This document shows positions 6,081-7,643 of a stretch of 7,643 nt of DNA, piece by piece. The stretch is taken from NCBI GenBank assembly GCA_025057335.1, contig JANWXG010000121.1:1-7643 (forward strand), in the 5' to 3' direction. Source of the DNA: a bacterium (lineage in GTDB: Bacteria; Armatimonadota; HRBIN16). The position numbers and the translations under genes were made by a program. Under the pieces are notes generated by a model, which worked only from the letters and a program-made list of their open reading frames with translations, searched no databases and was not told the DNA's origin. Each line of letters starts with the position of its first letter. The first letter of the stretch is position 1.

Positions 6081-7643
6081 ATGGACACCGTGTTTCAGCT
6101 GCGTTCGCAGATCGAGGCGCTCCAGAAAAGCCTCGAGGAGAAAGACCGCTACATCGCCAAACTGGAGCGCGACTTCCAGGAGCTGCAGCGCAACTATCGC
6201 GAACTGGAGCAGAAGTATCGCAGTGCCGCCGAGACGGTAGAAGCTCCCGCGGCTATCACTGAGTTCGAGGAGACCCTCAAGCGTCTAGTGCACCGCGTTG
6301 CGATGATTGTGCAAGCGGAGAAGTGTGTCTTCATGCTGTTTGATCGAGAGACGGGTGAGCTCTACGCGGTGCGTCCCGCCTTCGGGTTGACAGACGAGGA
6401 AATCAAAAGCTTTCGTGTGCGCGCTACGCAGGGTATCAGCGGCGAAGTGTTCCGCACCTCGCAGCCGATTATCTTCCATGATGCGGTAAACGACCCACGC
6501 ACGGTTCAGGAGCACGTGGCTCTCCTGCACATTCGCAACGGCGTAAGCGCACCCCTGATTGTGGAGAAGCGCGACGAAGAGAACCGCGTCATCGACCGTG
6601 TGACCATCGGCGTGGTGCATGCCTTCAACAAGCGCTACGGCGGCAACTTTAACGAGGAAGACGTGCGTCTGCTAGAGAGACTTGCTCGAAACGCCGCGGC
6701 AGTCATCGTCAGCGCCCAGATGTATCGCGAAGTCGTCGAAGAGAAAGAGGAGCTGCAGCATACCATCGAGAGCCTGTACGCCGGGCTGGTGATGGTGAAC
6801 AAGCATGAGCGCATCACGCAGATGAACGCTTCTGCCCGACGTATCTTCGGCATCAAGAACGGGGACAGCGTCATCGGTAGACCCTATAAGGAGGTCATCA
6901 CTATCGACAAGGTGTGCGAGCTGTTTGACAACGCCCTACACAACAGGGACGAACAAGCTGCGGAGATTTCCGTTCGAGACCATGAGAGCGAGGCAGAGCG
7001 AATCTTTCAGGTGCAGGCGGCGATCGTGCGCGGCGACGACGACAACGACCTTATCGGTGCCGTCGCTATCTTCAACGACATCACCGAAATCCGCAATGTG
7101 GAGCGGATGAAGACCGCCTTCGTCTCCACGGTGTCGCATGAACTGCGCACGCCATTGACCTCTATTAAGGGGTTCGTCTCCACCCTGCTGCAGGATACCG
7201 AGGGCTACTACGACCGGGAAACCCAGCGCGAATTCCTGCAGATTATCGACACCGAAACCGACCGCCTCAAGCGGCTCATCGACGACCTGCTCAACGTCTC
7301 GCGCATCGAGTCGGGGCGGGCGTTGCAGCTGAACCCGAAGCCCGTCGACCTGCCATCGCTAGCAGACCGCGTCGCGACCATCCAGAAGTCCTATACGAAC
7401 AAGCATCAGATTATTCTGGACTTCCCCGAGGACTTCCCCACCATCATCGCCGACGAGGACAAGATTGACCAGATACTCACGAACCTCATCAACAATGCCA
7501 TCAAGTACTCCCCGCGCGGCGGTGAGGTACGGGTGAAGGGCGTGTTCGAGGGGGAGACGGTGCTCATCAGCGTCAGCGACCAAGGCATCGGCATCCCTAA
7601 GGAACATCTACACAAGATTTTCGAGCGGTTCCATCGCGTGGAC
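6081..7643 (+). CDS. Soluble sensor histidine kinase (coiled coil-GAF-PAS-HisKA-HATPase), C-terminus cut by window edge
   Basis: From the ATG at 6081 the frame stays open for 521 codons to the edge. Residues about 4-50 form a charged heptad-rich coiled coil. A GAF domain covers about 58-212 (AEKCVFMLFDRETGELYAV, then GISGEVFRTSQPIIFHDA at 118-135). A second short helix leads into a PAS domain (about 226-338, SLYAGLVMVNKHERITQMNA at its start). HisKA follows with the H-box VSHELRTPLTSIKGF and phospho-accepting His353. The HATPase shows the N-box NLINNAIKYSP (468-478, key Asn472), the G1 box DQGIGIP (500-506) and the F-box region KIFERFHRVD (512-521); the G2 box lies beyond the edge. It belongs to the large PhoR/ResE/VicK-like HisKA group but has no membrane segment, so it should sense an intracellular ligand or a partner protein. 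AGGAGAGG (6062-6069) ends 11 bases before the ATG. A cognate response regulator may lie further downstream; none is visible. Confidence 0.95.
   Translation, partial: MDTVFQLRSQIEALQKSLEEKDRYIAKLERDFQELQRNYRELEQKYRSAAETVEAPAAITEFEETLKRLVHRVAMIVQAEKCVFMLFDRETGELYAVRPAFGLTDEEIKSFRVRATQGISGEVFRTSQPIIFHDAVNDPRTVQEHVALLHIRNGVSAPLIVEKRDEENRVIDRVTIGVVHAFNKRYGGNFNEEDVRLLERLARNAAAVIVSAQMYREVVEEKEELQHTIESLYAGLVMVNKHERITQMNASARRIFGIKNGDSVIGRPYKEVITIDKVCELFDNALHNRDEQAAEISVRDHESEAERIFQVQAAIVRGDDDNDLIGAVAIFNDITEIRNVERMKTAFVSTVSHELRTPLTSIKGFVSTLLQDTEGYYDRETQREFLQIIDTETDRLKRLIDDLLNVSRIESGRALQLNPKPVDLPSLADRVATIQKSYTNKHQIILDFPEDFPTIIADEDKIDQILTNLINNAIKYSPRGGEVRVKGVFEGETVLISVSDQGIGIPKEHLHKIFERFHRVD

Noticed and set aside
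6285..6874. Two minus-strand frames opposite the second kinase
   Set aside because: Both are antisense to the GAF and PAS domains and carry no family motif.

Overview
The window is a signal-transduction locus from a bacterium with moderately high GC (estimated by eye at a little under 60%). Genes are closely packed, and most carry purine-rich GGAGG-type ribosome binding sites. Nothing in the sequence fixes the taxon. An Armatimonadota-like or other deep-branching, possibly thermophilic bacterium is only a guess. The P2 domain of the CheA is of the Thermotoga/Bacillus type, which argues against an enterobacterial-type system. No rRNA, tRNA, mobile element or CRISPR array was seen.

Layout. Positions 1-1852 (minus strand) hold a soluble hybrid histidine kinase, GAF-PAS-HisKA-HATPase-receiver, whose receiver runs off the left edge. 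It is divergent from a plus-strand chemotaxis-type operon, with about 500 bp of non-coding DNA between them. The operon is cheW (2350-2799), cheA (2847-4958, or a longer form starting at 2796) and an HDOD-domain protein (4976-5881). A gap of about 200 bp follows, with several inverted repeats and then a good sigma-70-type extended -10 promoter. This drives a second soluble kinase (6081 to beyond 7643) with an N-terminal coiled coil, GAF, PAS, HisKA and HATPase. It runs off the right edge just before the G2 box.

How the parts may work together. CheW and CheA form the core of a chemoreceptor-coupled signalling complex. No methyl-accepting protein, CheR, CheB, CheD or CheY-type regulator lies in the window, so receptors and output must be encoded elsewhere or beyond the edges. 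The HDOD protein starts 17 nt after the cheA stop and is almost certainly co-transcribed. It keeps a full set of HD-type metal-ligand candidates. The two flanking kinases have no visible membrane segments and both use GAF and PAS sensing domains, so they probably read cytoplasmic cues.

The functional class of each of the five coding regions is well supported by motifs. The link between the Che core and the HDOD protein is the part most worth following up. I found no clear evidence of a wholly new system.
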